Both the position numbers and the translations under genes were made by a program. A DNA stretch of 64,000 nt from CAVTWH01 sp963850915 (GTDB lineage: Bacteria; Actinomycetota; Actinomycetes; Mycobacteriales; Micromonosporaceae), in the NCBI GenBank assembly GCA_963850915.1, contig CAWKND010000005.1, positions 496,001 through 560,000 on the forward strand, written 5' to 3'. Shown here in pieces: positions 52,357 through 61,372 of the stretch (position 1 is the stretch's first letter; every line of letters begins with the position of its first letter). The notes beneath the pieces were generated by a model. The model was given only the letters and a program-made list of their open reading frames with translations. It was not told where the DNA came from and did not search any database.

Positions 52357-52691
52357 CGCTGCCCGGCCCGGCGCTGCGCCTGTCCATCTACGTCGGCGAG
52401 GACGACCAGGTCCACCACCGGCCGCTGTACACGGAGATCGTGCACCGCGCACACGCCGCCGGCCTCGCTGGCGCGAGCGTCCTGCGCGGCATCGAGGGGT
52501 ACGGCGCGTCCTCACACATCCACACCACCCGGATGCTGTCGCTCTCCGAAGACCTGCCGATCGTGATCATCATCGTGGACACCGAGGAGAAGATCAGGGC
52601 CTTCCTGCCCGAGCTGGACGAGCTGGTGGGGGAGGGTCTGGTGATCGTCGACCCGGTCGAGGTCATCCGGTACGTCGGGCGGGGCGCGTGA
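52353..52691 (+). CDS. DUF190 protein (PII-like fold)
   Basis: A 112-residue soluble protein of the DUF190 family (LSIYVGEDDQ; GASVLRGIEGYG; PIVIIIVDTEEKI). The family has a ferredoxin-like/PII-like fold and is often found next to crcB, which suggests control of the channel, though this is inferred from context. It overlaps both crcB genes by 4 bases. Confidence 0.9.
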   Translation: MTLPGPALRLSIYVGEDDQVHHRPLYTEIVHRAHAAGLAGASVLRGIEGYGASSHIHTTRMLSLSEDLPIVIIIVDTEEKIRAFLPELDELVGEGLVIVDPVEVIRYVGRGA

Positions 52692-53056
52692 CGCTGCTGC
52701 TGGTCGCGCTCGGGGCGGCTGTCGGGGCGCCGGCGCGCTACCTCACCGACCGGGCGGTGCAGGCCCGGCACGACTCGGTGTTCCCGTGGGGCACGTTCGT
52801 GGTGAACGTGGTCGGCTGCCTGATCCTCGGCTTCCTGCTGGCCGCGAGCACGCACACCGGCTCCGGCCTGGCGGCCCTGCTCGGTACCGGCTTCTGCGGC
52901 GCGCTGACCACGTACTCCACGTTCGGGTACGAGACGGTGCAGCTGGCCCGGTCGGGGGCACGGGGGTACGCGGCGCTCAACGCGGGGCTGAGTGTCGCGT
53001 GTGGACTGCTGGCTGCGCTGGCCGGTACCGGCCTGTCCGCCCTGCTCCTGGGCTGA
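52688..53056 (+). CDS. crcB: Fluoride efflux channel, second subunit
   Basis: A 122-residue, four-segment CrcB protein with GAAVGAPARYLTDR, FPWGTFVVNVVGC and GALTTYSTFGYE. It begins at a GTG inside the DUF190 stop. With the first CrcB it would form the dual-topology fluoride channel of the membrane. Confidence 0.92.
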   Translation: MTLLLVALGAAVGAPARYLTDRAVQARHDSVFPWGTFVVNVVGCLILGFLLAASTHTGSGLAALLGTGFCGALTTYSTFGYETVQLARSGARGYAALNAGLSVACGLLAALAGTGLSALLLG

Positions 53057-53085
53057 CGGCTCAGCCACTCGGCCGAGCGCGGCGG

Positions 53086-53514
53086 TCAGTGGCCGGTCAG
53101 CAGGCGTAGCGTGGCCGTCTGCCAGGCCAGCCGCTTGACGAACCGGACGACGGTACCGCCGCCGGTTCGCTGGCGTAGTTCGAACCGGTCGGTGACCAGC
53201 CGCATGATCCGTAGTCCCCGGCCGCTCTCGGCCGTACTCTCCGCTGCCGGTACCCCGTGTGGGTCGAAGCCGTGGCCGGCGTCGATCACCTCGATGGTGC
53301 ACGCCTCGTCGTCGAAGAGGATCGACACGTCGTACTTGTCGGCCGGATCCGCGTGGCGTACCACGTTGCTGCACGCCTCCGCGACCGCGAGCTGGATGTC
53401 GTACCCGCACTCGGCGCTGGTACCCAGCGAGTCCAGTGCGGCCGCGACGATCCGCCGGGTCAACGGGACACTCGACGAGTCACGGGGCAGCGACAGTAGT
53501 AGCTCGATCCGCAC
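53086..53514 (-). CDS. Anti-sigma-factor-type ATP-binding protein (RsbW-like)
   Basis: A 142-residue single HATPase domain. The N box (VAEACSNVVRHA), the G1 box (DAGHGFDP) and the G2 region (ESGRGLRIMRLV) are visible. Such small kinases bind sigma factors and phosphorylate anti-anti-sigma partners. No sigma or STAS gene is adjacent. The GTG at 53514 has GGAGGGAG about ten bases upstream. Confidence 0.85.
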   Translation of the reverse strand: MRIELLLSLPRDSSSVPLTRRIVAAALDSLGTSAECGYDIQLAVAEACSNVVRHADPADKYDVSILFDDEACTIEVIDAGHGFDPHGVPAAESTAESGRGLRIMRLVTDRFELRQRTGGGTVVRFVKRLAWQTATLRLLTGH

Positions 53515-53661
53515 GTGACCGCTCCCTCCTCGCCCCCGAGGGGTTACGACCCCGGCATACCCCTCGTGGCGCCGGCCAAACGCGGTACGCCGGCACAGAA
53601 TCCCGTGGACAGGACCGAGGGCCGGCGCCCCCCGGCACCGGCCCTCAGAGTTCTCAGCGGA

Positions 53662-54093
53662 TCAACGCCCGGCGAGAAGCCGGCTCACCGCCGCGTCGAG
53701 GTCGAGCTGTTCGGTCTCCCGCCCCCGGGGTACCACCACGTACGTGCGGCGCAGGAAGCGCACCAACACACTGCGCGGTACCTCGAAGAGCGCGTTCCCG
53801 TCTGGCGAGGACAGCGCCAGCGCGACAAAATCGCCACGCGGGTTGTTCCATGGCCAGACCCGTACGTCGCCGATGCCAGCCGGCTCGTCGAGCCCGGTCA
53901 CCAGAAGTTCGCGGGCGAACGACCAGCTGACCGCCTCGCCACCGGCAGACTCGGCGTGGAACAGCACGTGTACCGCGTACGGGTCTGCCGGGTCGTACCG
54001 CAGACTTGCCCGTACCGGTAACGCTGTCGCATCCGGCGCGACCAACCGCAGTGATGTCTCGACCTCGACAGTCGTTGGACGAATGGCACTCAT
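53662..54093 (-). CDS. SsgA family sporulation/cell division regulator (SsgB-like)
   Basis: A 143-residue SALP protein (SLRLVAPDATALPVRASLRYD; YAVHVLFHAE; WSFARELLVTGL; DVRVWPW; FLRRTYVVVPRGRE). Length and sequence are closest to the SsgB subgroup, which recruits FtsZ to sporulation septa in streptomycetes. It is monocistronic and divergent from the PGPGW gene. The family is restricted to morphologically complex actinomycetes. Confidence 0.88.
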   Translation of the reverse strand: MSAIRPTTVEVETSLRLVAPDATALPVRASLRYDPADPYAVHVLFHAESAGGEAVSWSFARELLVTGLDEPAGIGDVRVWPWNNPRGDFVALALSSPDGNALFEVPRSVLVRFLRRTYVVVPRGRETEQLDLDAAVSRLLAGR

Positions 54094-54416
54094 GTCGTTC
54101 TCCCCCCGGCACCGCTGCGGGGCCGCACACCGTACCCCGCCTATCCCATGTTCAGGTCCCCCAACCGATCACGTACAGTCATTGCCTGATCTCACCCTGT
54201 AGTGGGATGACAAACCGGAGGGAATCGCACTAAAGGATCGCAAACCCTGAAGTGCTGGTGGCGCTGTGCTGGTCCCTCGATCTGCCCGGCGTCGGGTGTG
54301 GTTCAGACGTCGACTCACTCCGGTAACGTGCGTCGGTCCGCTTCGGTGACGGCATGCCCGATCAAGGGCCGTGTTGACTGGCCGTTCGCCCGACCGTTGG
54401 CTGGCCAGGGGTATCG
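54094..54416. other. Intergenic region between ssgB-like and PGPGW genes
   Basis: 323 bases carry promoters for both genes by position. On the plus strand ATGACA-17-CTAAAG near 54205-54235 is a weak promoter candidate. The stretch around 54190-54250 is richer in A and T than its surroundings. No gene or repeat is seen. Confidence 0.35.
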
Positions 54417-54860
54417 ATGAGGGACGAGTCACACCGATCCATCGCAACGCATACGCAACCACAACAACTCGCGCCCGCCTCGTCCTCGCGGTCGCGATTC
54501 GGCCGGTTGCTCGACCGGATGCGTGCCACCCCCGCCGGCCGGCTGGCGGTACGCATCGGCGTGGGGGTACTCGGCACCCTGGTGGTGATCGTCGGCATCA
54601 TCCTGCTGCCGCTTCCCGGACCCGGCTGGGCGATCATCTTCCTCGGCCTGGCGATCTGGTCGGTCGAGTTCCGCTGGGCCAAACGGCTCCTGGGGTACGC
54701 CCGTGCACGAGTCCACCGGTGGCGCGACTGGTACGCCCGGCAGGGCTGGCCGACCAGGATCGTCGTCGGCGCCGGTACCGCCCTGCTGGTACTCGCCATC
54801 GTGGCCGGCGCACTGTGGCTCAGTGCCGGCCTGTGGCTGCTGCGCTCGGTACGCTCCTGA
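54417..54860 (+). CDS. TIGR02611-type PGPGW membrane protein
   Basis: A 147-residue protein with a polar N-terminus and three hydrophobic segments. The motif LLPLPGPGWAIIFLGLAIWS is diagnostic for the TIGR02611/PGPGW family, as is the following EFRWAKRLL. The family is widespread in actinobacteria and has no known function. Confidence 0.88.
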   Translation: MRDESHRSIATHTQPQQLAPASSSRSRFGRLLDRMRATPAGRLAVRIGVGVLGTLVVIVGIILLPLPGPGWAIIFLGLAIWSVEFRWAKRLLGYARARVHRWRDWYARQGWPTRIVVGAGTALLVLAIVAGALWLSAGLWLLRSVRS

Positions 54861-54910
54861 CGCGGGCGGGGCCCGACCGCCCTCGCGTGCACGGGCGGGA
54901 GCGGATCGGG

Positions 54911-54916
54911 TACAGT
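54911..54916 (+). promoter_or_regulatory. -10 box (TACAGT) of the tRNA-Val gene
   Basis: TACAGT ends 14 bases before the first base of the tRNA. No strong -35 is seen at 16-18 bases. Confidence 0.45.
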
Positions 54917-54930
54917 CGTGGAGCCGTTGA

Positions 54931-55002
54931 GGGCGATTAGCTCAGCGGGAGAGCGCTTCGTTCACACCGAAGAGGTCACTGGTTCGATCCCTGTATCGCC
55001 CA
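54931..55002 (+). tRNA. tRNA-Val (anticodon CAC)
   Basis: A full cloverleaf: acceptor GGGCGAT pairs with ATCGCCC, D arm GCTC/GAGC, anticodon stem CTTCG/CGAAG with loop TTCACAC giving anticodon CAC, and T arm CACTGGTTCGATCCCTG. The discriminator base is A and CCA is not encoded. It reads GTG codons. A strong terminator follows directly. Confidence 0.95.
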
Positions 55003-55010
55003 CCCAGCTC

Positions 55011-55046
55011 AGAGGCCACATCCCATCGAAGGACGTGGCCTCTTTT
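55011..55046 (+). terminator. Intrinsic terminator of tRNA-Val
   Basis: AGAGGCCAC at 55011-55019 pairs perfectly with GTGGCCTCT at 55035-55043, followed by TTT (TTTT including the stem). It also lies at the end of the convergent ABC exporter gene. Confidence 0.9.
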
Positions 55047-55059
55047 CATGCCTGAGCGA

Positions 55060-58000
55060 CTAGCCGTAGGCGCGGGCCTGGAGGGTGAACAGTTCGGCGT
55101 AGAGCCCCGGGCTGGTCATGAGTTCACGGTGGGTGCCGAATTCAGCGAGTTGCCCGTGGTCGAGTACGGCGATGAGGTCGGCCATGCCCACGGTGGAGAA
55201 GCGGTGGGAGATGAGCACCGTGATGCCGCCGTTCTCCCGTCCGGCTTGGCCGGCTGCGGACGCGTAGCGCTCGAACAGGTCGTGTTCGGCGGAGGCGTCG
55301 AGGGCCGCGGCGGGCTCGTCGAGGAGTAGCAGCAGGGGATGCCGCATCAGGGTGCGGGCCAGGGCCACAGTCTGCCACTGGCCGCCGGACAGTTCCGTAC
55401 CGTCGGCGTAGGAGTGGCCCACGTAGCCGGCCAGACCGCCGGGGACCGCGCGTAGGACCTGGCCCGCGCGGGCCTTTTCCGCGGCGGCGCTGACCGCTTC
55501 GGTATCGTCAGCGCGGGCGATGTCACCGTGCCCGATGCTCTCGCCGAGGGTCAGCTCGATGTGCTGGAAGTCCTGGAACAGCGTGGCCAGGCGGGAGCGC
55601 CAGCGGGCGGGGTCGAGTCCGGCCAGGTCACGGCCGTCGATGAGGATGCGTCCGCTGGTCGGCTGGTACAGGCCGCACAGCAGCTTGACCAGGGTGGACT
55701 TGCCCGCCCCGTTCTCGCCGACCAGGGCCAGGACCGACCCGGCCGGGATGTGCATCGAGATCTCCGGACAGCACGGGACGCTGCGCGCCGGGGTAGCTGA
55801 ACGAGACTTCCTCAAGCGTGATCCCCTGGGCCAACCTGTCCGGAACCTCCGCCGTCCCTGCGGGAGCGGCACCGGCGGGAGGGGAGCCTGCGGGAGCGGC
55901 ACCTGCGGGTGCGGTGCTTGCGGCGAGCGCGGGAGTTGCGGCGGCGACCGCCCGCAGTTCGCCGATCCGGTCGGTTGTCCGGCCGGCGACCTGCAGGAGC
56001 GACAGCAGCCCGAGGGCGCCGGAGATCTGCACGCTCACCTGTACCGCGAGGGTGATCACGAGTACCAGGTCGCCGACGGAGGCGTGCCCGTGCAGTGCGC
56101 CGTGCAGCTCCAGCACGATGGCGCCGCCGTACCCGAGGGCGAAGAAGCCATGGCCGAGCGCCCGGTACCACGCGGCTCTGAGCTGGGCTCGCCACATCGC
56201 GGTGGTCACCTCGTCCCAGGCGCCGCGCTGGCGCCGGAGGATCTCGTCCTCGGCGCCGAACAGCCGTAGCTCCCGGACCGGCCCGGTGGTGGTCGCGAGT
56301 TCGAGCAGGTGCTTGGCGAGCCGGAGCCGCTCGGCGGTCCGTTCCCGAGCGCCTTCCACTGTGGACTGCGCAGCCCGCTCGAGCAGCACCGCCACCACGG
56401 CGCACAGCGGCAGGACCGCGAACACCGGGCCGACCATGACGAGGAGAACCATGGTGACGGTCAGCTGCAGCAGCAGGCCGGTGAGCTGCAGTACCCCTTC
56501 CAGGGACTGGGCAGTGGCGGTAAGCCCGTCGCGGACCAGGTCCACGCTGTCGGCGACCTCGGGCCGGTCCAGGTGATCGATCCGGGGCGCCCCGTTCACC
56601 AGGTCCATGAGCTCGCCGCGCAGCCGCATCTGCTGCGCATCCGATACCCGGACCAGATCCAGGTGGCAGAAGTGGCCGAGCATGAGCTGGGCGACGAGCG
56701 CGATGGAGGCAAGTACCGCCGCTGTCAGCGCCGGCCCGGGTTGGTGCGCCAACACGTCGTCGGTGAGATCGCGCAGCGCCAGGGCGGCGAGTGGCGCGGC
56801 GACGTAGAGGGCGACCGCGAGCACTGTCGCGCGCAGCAGCCGTACCGCGTCCACCCGCAGGCCCATGGTGAACAGGAAGCACGTCGCCCGGAAGATCCTC
56901 ATGCCCGTCTCCTCGTCGGTGAACCGCCGGGCCTGTAGCTCGAAGAGTTCCGCGTACTGCCCGGCCGCCGCCATCAGTTCGTCGTGGCTGCCCTGCTCGC
57001 TGATCCGCCCGCCGTCGAGGACCACGATCCGGTCCGCGCGCCGCACCGTGGAGAACCGGTGGGAGATGACCACCGTCGTCAGCCCGCGGGTGAGTTCCAG
57101 GAACCGGTCGAAGAACGCGACCTCGGCGCGTACGTCCAGCTGCGCGGTCGGCTCGTCCAGCACGAGTACCGAAGCGCCCGCCTGCACGGCGAACAGCGCA
57201 CGGGCCAGGGCGATCCGCTGCCACTGCCCACCCGACAGATCCACCCCGCCGGAGTACCGGCTGGACAAGACGGTCGCCAGCCCGTCCGGCAGCGTAGCGA
57301 TCACCTCGGTGGCGCCCGCCCACTCGATGGCCCGCTCCAAGGCCGCCGAGTCGCCCAGGTGCCCGGGTGCGCCGAGCCCGATGTTGGCGGCCGCGTCGAG
57401 TTCGTAGCGGACGTAATCCTGGTAGATCACTGCCAGGCGCCGCTGCCATGACCGGGCGTCGAACTCGTCCAGGGCGACCCCGTCCACGCTGATTCGCCCG
57501 CCGGTCGGCTCGTACAGCTTCGACAGCAGCTTGACCAGGGTGGTCTTGCCCGCCCCGTTCAAGCCCACGATCGCGGTCGAGGTGCCCGCCGGGAACTCCA
57601 GGTCAAGCTCCACCAACACCTTCCGGCCGCTGCCCGGGTAGGCGAAGTTCACCTTCTCGAACGCGATACCGGAGACGGGCACCTGTCCGGCCTGCCGGCC
57701 AGCCGGCCGGAGCCGGCCCGGTGACCGCTGCGCAGCCGCCCGCTCGATCTCCAGCATCGACTCGTGGGCCCGCATGCCCTCCTGGGTCTGCGCGTCGGCC
57801 TCGGGGAAGTACACCCCGAATCGCAGCGGGATGAGGATCGCCTGCACGGCCAAGGACAGGCCGAGCACGCTCAGCCCGCCGCGGTCGGCGGTGTCGCGCA
57901 GCATGATCAGCACGGCCAGGGCCCCCGCCAGTACCACCAGGCTGTACATCGCGAACGGCACGAGTCGGATCCGGCGGCGGGCGCGCCACAGCGGGCGCAG

Positions 58001-58939
58001 GTAGGCGTCGGAGTCCCGGTGACCGCGCTGCCGCCACCACGGCAGCGTCCCCAGTACCCGGATCTCCTTGGCGGCGGCCAGCGAACTGCCGGTGTCGAGG
58101 ATGTAGTAGGCCTTGCGCCGGGCCGCCGCGGTCCGGCTCCGCAGCAGCGAGTACCGGGTCTGCGCGCCCCGCTCCCCGTACCGGGCGACCAGCGCCGCAG
58201 CCGTGATCACCAGCGCGGCCACCGGGCCGAGCACCAGCCAAGTGATCACCACGCCCCCGGCGAGCTGCGCGTACCGGGCGACCAGTGCGATCAACCCCGC
58301 GACGGCAGCTCCCGGAGTGGTGGAGTACTCCACCAGGCCACGGCGGGCATCACCCATCTTGTCCAGGAGATCCGGCTGTTCCAGCAGGTCGATCGGGGCC
58401 TCGGTAAGGGTGACCCGGATGAGCCGCCGGGCGCATGCGCCGTCCACCCGTCGGCTGATCAGTTCGGTGAATGCGGCCTGGAACGGCGAGAGGACGGCCT
58501 GCAGCAGCAGCGAGACCACCGCCAGCCCCACCGCGAGCAGGACCCCGCCCCAGCTGGCCGCCGTGACCCGTTCAATGGCCACGCTGGTACCGATCACGAA
58601 ACCCAAGGGCAGTACGCCGATCAGCAGGTTGAGTGCCATCGCGACAACAGCGGCCCGGCCTGACACGGGAAGCAGCCGGATGATCGACCGCCAGCTCCGC
58701 CAGCGCTCCCGCAGCCACTTCGCGAGCCTGGTCCAGCCGGCTGTCCGGAGATCTGTACTGCGGAGTGCAGTCGGGCCAACGGCTTCTCGGCGCGGCGGAT
58801 CGAGTCGCTGTGCGCCTCCCCGGTGACCGCTATCGCCTACAGCGACAGGGCGACCCGCTTCGGGGACGGTCACCACGGGCAGGACCTTGGACTGCCGCGG
58901 GAAAGGATCTTTGGACGATGGAGGGAAAAGCTGCGACAT
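55060..58939 (-). pseudogene. Fused double ABC exporter (TMD-NBD-TMD-NBD), frame break before last NBD
   Basis: One reading frame runs from 58939 through membrane domain 1 (about residues 90-370), ATPase 1 (GLNGAGKTTLVK, DLSGGQWQRIALARA, VLVLDEPTAQLD), membrane domain 2 (about residues 690-1010) and the start of ATPase 2 (EEVSFSYPGAQRPVL). Near 55765 the frame shifts; ATPase 2 continues in another frame (GENGAGKSTLVKLL, ELSGGQWQTVALARTL, LLLLDEPAAALDAS) to 55060. One surplus G in TCCGGAG would explain it. Joined, the product has about 1290 residues. GGGGAG precedes the ATG, but the first 80 residues look poorly conserved. It probably exports a peptide, lipid or drug. Confidence 0.75.
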
Positions 58940-59063
58940 GGACTTGCTCCCCGGACCACACGGGACGATCCGGCAGCACGGTGAGGTACGCGAGAGGGCT
59001 GCCGGCTGGACACTGATCCGGCGGTACGCCTGGCACTGACCCCGGTGGGGTAGGCAATTCGGC

Positions 59064-59083
59064 CGCGGTTTACGGCAACCGCG
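59064..59083 (-). other. Hairpin 7-bp, upstream of ABC exporter
   Basis: CGCGGTT at 59064-59070 and AACCGCG at 59077-59083 are perfect inverse complements with a 6-base loop, about 125 bases before the exporter start. Confidence 0.6.
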
Positions 59084-59086
59084 ATA

Positions 59087-59103
59087 CCGCCGCTAAGCGG
59101 CGG
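59087..59103 (-). other. Hairpin at the end of the small open frame
   Basis: CCGCCGC at 59087-59093 pairs with GCGGCGG at 59097-59103 over the loop TAA. The stop codon of the 41-codon frame lies in this hairpin. Together with the next hairpin it could act as an attenuator. Confidence 0.6.
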
Positions 59104-59218
59104 CGCGGATGTTCAAGGCGAAGCAACCCATGCCGGCACGGTAGTCGTCAAGCACAGTAGGTGCGACCGATTTTGCGGAGGCCCGCGCTGGCGACGCATA
59201 GCCGGCGGTGCAACGCAT
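59093..59218 (-). CDS. Candidate 41-residue peptide gene upstream of the exporter
   Basis: From an ATG at 59218 the frame encodes a short N-terminal part (MRCTAGYASPARASAKSV) and a C-terminal part APTVLDDYRAGMGCFALNI, ending RAAA. It lies on the same strand as, and directly before, a large ABC exporter. No ribosome site is convincing, and third-position GC is lower than in normal genes here, so it may be chance or a gene remnant. A precursor peptide or a leader peptide for attenuation are both possible. No modifying enzyme is adjacent. Confidence 0.25.
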   Translation of the reverse strand: MRCTAGYASPARASAKSVAPTVLDDYRAGMGCFALNIRAAA

Positions 59219-59243
59219 CAACGGGAGTACCCACGTCATCGGT

Positions 59244-59249
59244 TAGTCT
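59244..59249 (+). promoter_or_regulatory. -10 box (TAGTCT) before the GNAT gene
   Basis: TAGTCT ends 6 bases before the GTG at 59256, and no ribosome site is present, so a leaderless mRNA is likely. Confidence 0.55.
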
Positions 59250-59255
59250 GCGGGC

Positions 59256-59804
59256 GTGGCAGAGCTGGGATCCGTCGCTTGGCCGCCGGCTCCGATCAGG
59301 ACCGAGCGGCTCGTGCTCCGTGAACCCGAGGCCCGGGACCGTGCGGCGCTCATCGAGCTGTTCGCCTCGCCGGAAGTGGGTACCTATATCGGTGGCCCGC
59401 GACCGCGTGCCGAACTCGAGCGCGCGGTGCCTGAGGTACCCAGGCGGCGCCCCGGTTTTTTCGTGGTCGATCTCGACGGAGTGATGATCGGCATGGTCAC
59501 GCTCGACCGGCGCGACGCGGAGCGTCGGGGTCACCTCGGTCCGGATGCGGGGGAGGCCGAACTCGGCTACATGCTCCTGCCGCAGGCGTGGGGACGCGGG
59601 TACGCCGCCGAGGCGTGCGCAGCAGTACTCGACTGGTTCGCCGGCGCGCTTCCGGGCGAGCCGGTGGTGCTCAGTACCCAGACCGCCAACGACCGCTCGA
59701 TGCGGGTCGCGGCTCGGCTGGGCTTCACGGAGCTGGAGCGGTTCGAGGAGTACGGCGCCGAGCAGTGGTTCGGCGTGTGGTCCTCGGTCGCGCCGTCCGG
59801 TTGA
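59256..59804 (+). CDS. GNAT family N-acetyltransferase (RimJ/RimL type)
   Basis: A 182-residue acetyltransferase: TERLVLREPEARDRAAL start, acetyl-CoA loop PQAWGRGYAAEA, and the terminal NDRSMRVAARLGF helix, all typical of the RimJ/RimL-like group that acts on protein N-termini or small amines. The substrate is unknown. It converges on lsr2 with 37 bases between the ends. Confidence 0.88.
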   Translation: MAELGSVAWPPAPIRTERLVLREPEARDRAALIELFASPEVGTYIGGPRPRAELERAVPEVPRRRPGFFVVDLDGVMIGMVTLDRRDAERRGHLGPDAGEAELGYMLLPQAWGRGYAAEACAAVLDWFAGALPGEPVVLSTQTANDRSMRVAARLGFTELERFEEYGAEQWFGVWSSVAPSG

Positions 59805-59841
59805 GTTCGTATTCGACGGCGCGCCGGAGGCCGGGGAGGGG

Positions 59842-60315
59842 CTACTGCTCGCCGCCGCTGAACGTCGCCGCTGGCGGCTTGCGGTGGCGCTTCGGCTTCG
59901 CCTGCTCAGTAGGCTCAGTAGCCTCAGCGACCGCGACCGGTGGCGCTGCGGCGGGCTCTGCGTTGGCGATCTCGTACGCGTTCACGACGCTCTGCGGGAT
60001 ACGGCCCCGGTCGGCCAACTGCTGACCGCTGGCGGCCGCCCATTCGCGGATCTGCGTGTTGCGGTCCCTGTTCGCGCGGGAAGAGGCAACCGCGGTACCC
60101 CGGGGGATACGGGTGGCGATGATCTGCTCCACGCGACCACGGCCAGTCCGTCGTGCGCGGGCGATGTACTGCGCGAGTATCTCCTCCAGCTCCTTGATGT
60201 GAGCGGCGGACAGGTCGATCGAGTACAGGGATCCGTCGATGCCGAACGAGACCGTCCGCTCGGCAACCGATCCGTCGATATCATCGATGAAGTGGATGAT
60301 GGTTGTGCTGGCCAT
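59842..60315 (-). CDS. lsr2: Lsr2 family nucleoid-associated protein
   Basis: A 157-residue Lsr2 protein. The N-terminal dimerisation part reads IIHFIDDIDGSVAERTVSFG, and the DNA-binding part NTQIREWAAASGQQLADRGR holds the RGR minor-groove hook. A Pro/Ala/Lys tail of about 40 residues is longer than in the mycobacterial protein. Lsr2 binds AT-rich DNA and silences foreign genes. The ATG at 60315 is chosen over upstream in-frame starts because the conserved protein begins there. Confidence 0.9.
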   Translation of the reverse strand: MASTTIIHFIDDIDGSVAERTVSFGIDGSLYSIDLSAAHIKELEEILAQYIARARRTGRGRVEQIIATRIPRGTAVASSRANRDRNTQIREWAAASGQQLADRGRIPQSVVNAYEIANAEPAAAPPVAVAEATEPTEQAKPKRHRKPPAATFSGGEQ

Positions 60316-60525
60316 GCCTGCGGGACCTCTCCTTGAGCAGTCAAATTGCTGTAGACGGGCGGATCCGTCGGATTCCTGCCCGCATGCCGCCTTTGGCGGC
60401 CCGGTGACCTTGACACGACAGTAGCCTCCGATTGTCCTCCGCACCGGCGCACCCAACCGTTGGCGGCCGATTCACAGAGCCGAGCAACGGAAGCAAGCAA
60501 CAGACAGGCCCGTTCGCTGCTGCCC

Positions 60526-60531
60526 TAGACT
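60526..60531 (+). promoter_or_regulatory. -10 box (TAGACT) before the mycothiol-dependent enzyme gene
   Basis: TAGACT ends 7 bases before the ATG at 60539 with no ribosome site, another leaderless promoter. Confidence 0.5.
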
Positions 60532-60538
60532 CCGGACC

Positions 60539-61327
60539 ATGACTCTCGCGGACCAGGTGATCGCCGCACTGCGCTCGGGCGCCACCGACCTTTCCGGCTA
60601 CGTTGCGGACCTCGGCACGGCTGACCTCACCGGGCCGTCCGGTACCAGTGACTGGGATGTGTCGCACGTACTGAGCCACCTGGGCAGCGGAGCGGAGATC
60701 GCACTTGCCGCGCTCGACCGGGCGCTGTCCGGTGGCGGCGCCGCGCCCGACGGGTTCAACCAGTCGGTGTGGGACCGCTGGAACGCGATGGGCCCGCTCG
60801 AGCACCGGGACGGCTCGGTCGTCGCCAACGAGCGGCTGGTCGAGCGGTACGAGGGGCTCGACGAGGCGACGCGTGCGGAGCTGCGGATCGACCTCGGGTT
60901 CCTGCAGGCGCCGGTCAGCGTCGCGATGGCCGGGCAGCTGCGCCTGGTGGAGTTCACCCTGCACGCCTGGGACGTACGGGCCGGCGTCGCCCCGACCACG
61001 ACCCTGGCACCACGGGCCGTACCCCTGCTGGCTGACGGGCTCGCCCCGCTGCTGGGCTGGATCTCCAAGCCCGCGACGCTGGGCGGCCGCCGAGCCGAAC
61101 TGGCGGTCGACCTGACCGACCCGGCCAGCTCGCTGGGCCTGCTGCTAGCCGACTCGGTCACCCTCACCGAACGGCCGGCGCAGCCCGATGGGGTACTGCG
61201 GATTCCGGCCGAGGCGTGGCTGCGGCTGCTCACCGGGCGGCTGGGCCCGAAGTACACCCCGCCGGGGGTCGAGGTGAGCGGGCCGGTCACCCTCGACGAC
61301 CTGCGGCAGGTCTTCCCGGGGTACTGA
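60539..61327 (+). CDS. Maleylpyruvate isomerase family mycothiol-dependent enzyme
   Basis: A 262-residue protein with the DinB-like MDMPI N-terminal bundle (SGTSDWDVSHVLSHLGSGAE with the metal histidines; EFTLHAWDVRAG) and a C-terminal SCP2-like part. Family members use mycothiol as cofactor or act as mycothiol-dependent transferases. Its TAC-TGA ending lies in the first unit of a 15-base tandem repeat that repeats the stop codon in frame. Confidence 0.88.
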   Translation: MTLADQVIAALRSGATDLSGYVADLGTADLTGPSGTSDWDVSHVLSHLGSGAEIALAALDRALSGGGAAPDGFNQSVWDRWNAMGPLEHRDGSVVANERLVERYEGLDEATRAELRIDLGFLQAPVSVAMAGQLRLVEFTLHAWDVRAGVAPTTTLAPRAVPLLADGLAPLLGWISKPATLGGRRAELAVDLTDPASSLGLLLADSVTLTERPAQPDGVLRIPAEAWLRLLTGRLGPKYTPPGVEVSGPVTLDDLRQVFPGY

Positions 61328-61372
61328 TCTTCGCGGTACTGATCTTCGGGGTACTGATCTTCGGGGTACTGA
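61321..61372 (+). repeat. 15-base tandem repeat carrying the stop codon
   Basis: GTACTGATCTTCGCG at 61321 is followed by two copies of GTACTGATCTTCGGG and a partial GTACTGA at 61366. The unit is five codons, so TAC-TGA recurs four times in the frame of the preceding gene. Confidence 0.9.

Larger units (their letters stand above)
58940..59255. other. Region upstream of the ABC exporter
   Basis: 316 bases between the exporter and the GNAT gene contain, on the minus strand, a 41-codon open frame (59093-59218) and then two hairpins before the exporter ribosome site. The right end carries the GNAT promoter box. GC content is lower than in the neighbouring genes. Confidence 0.5.

Noticed and set aside
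58830..59057. 75-codon minus-strand frame overlapping the start of the ABC exporter
   Set aside because: No ribosome site, no family resemblance; overlaps the exporter's better-supported start.
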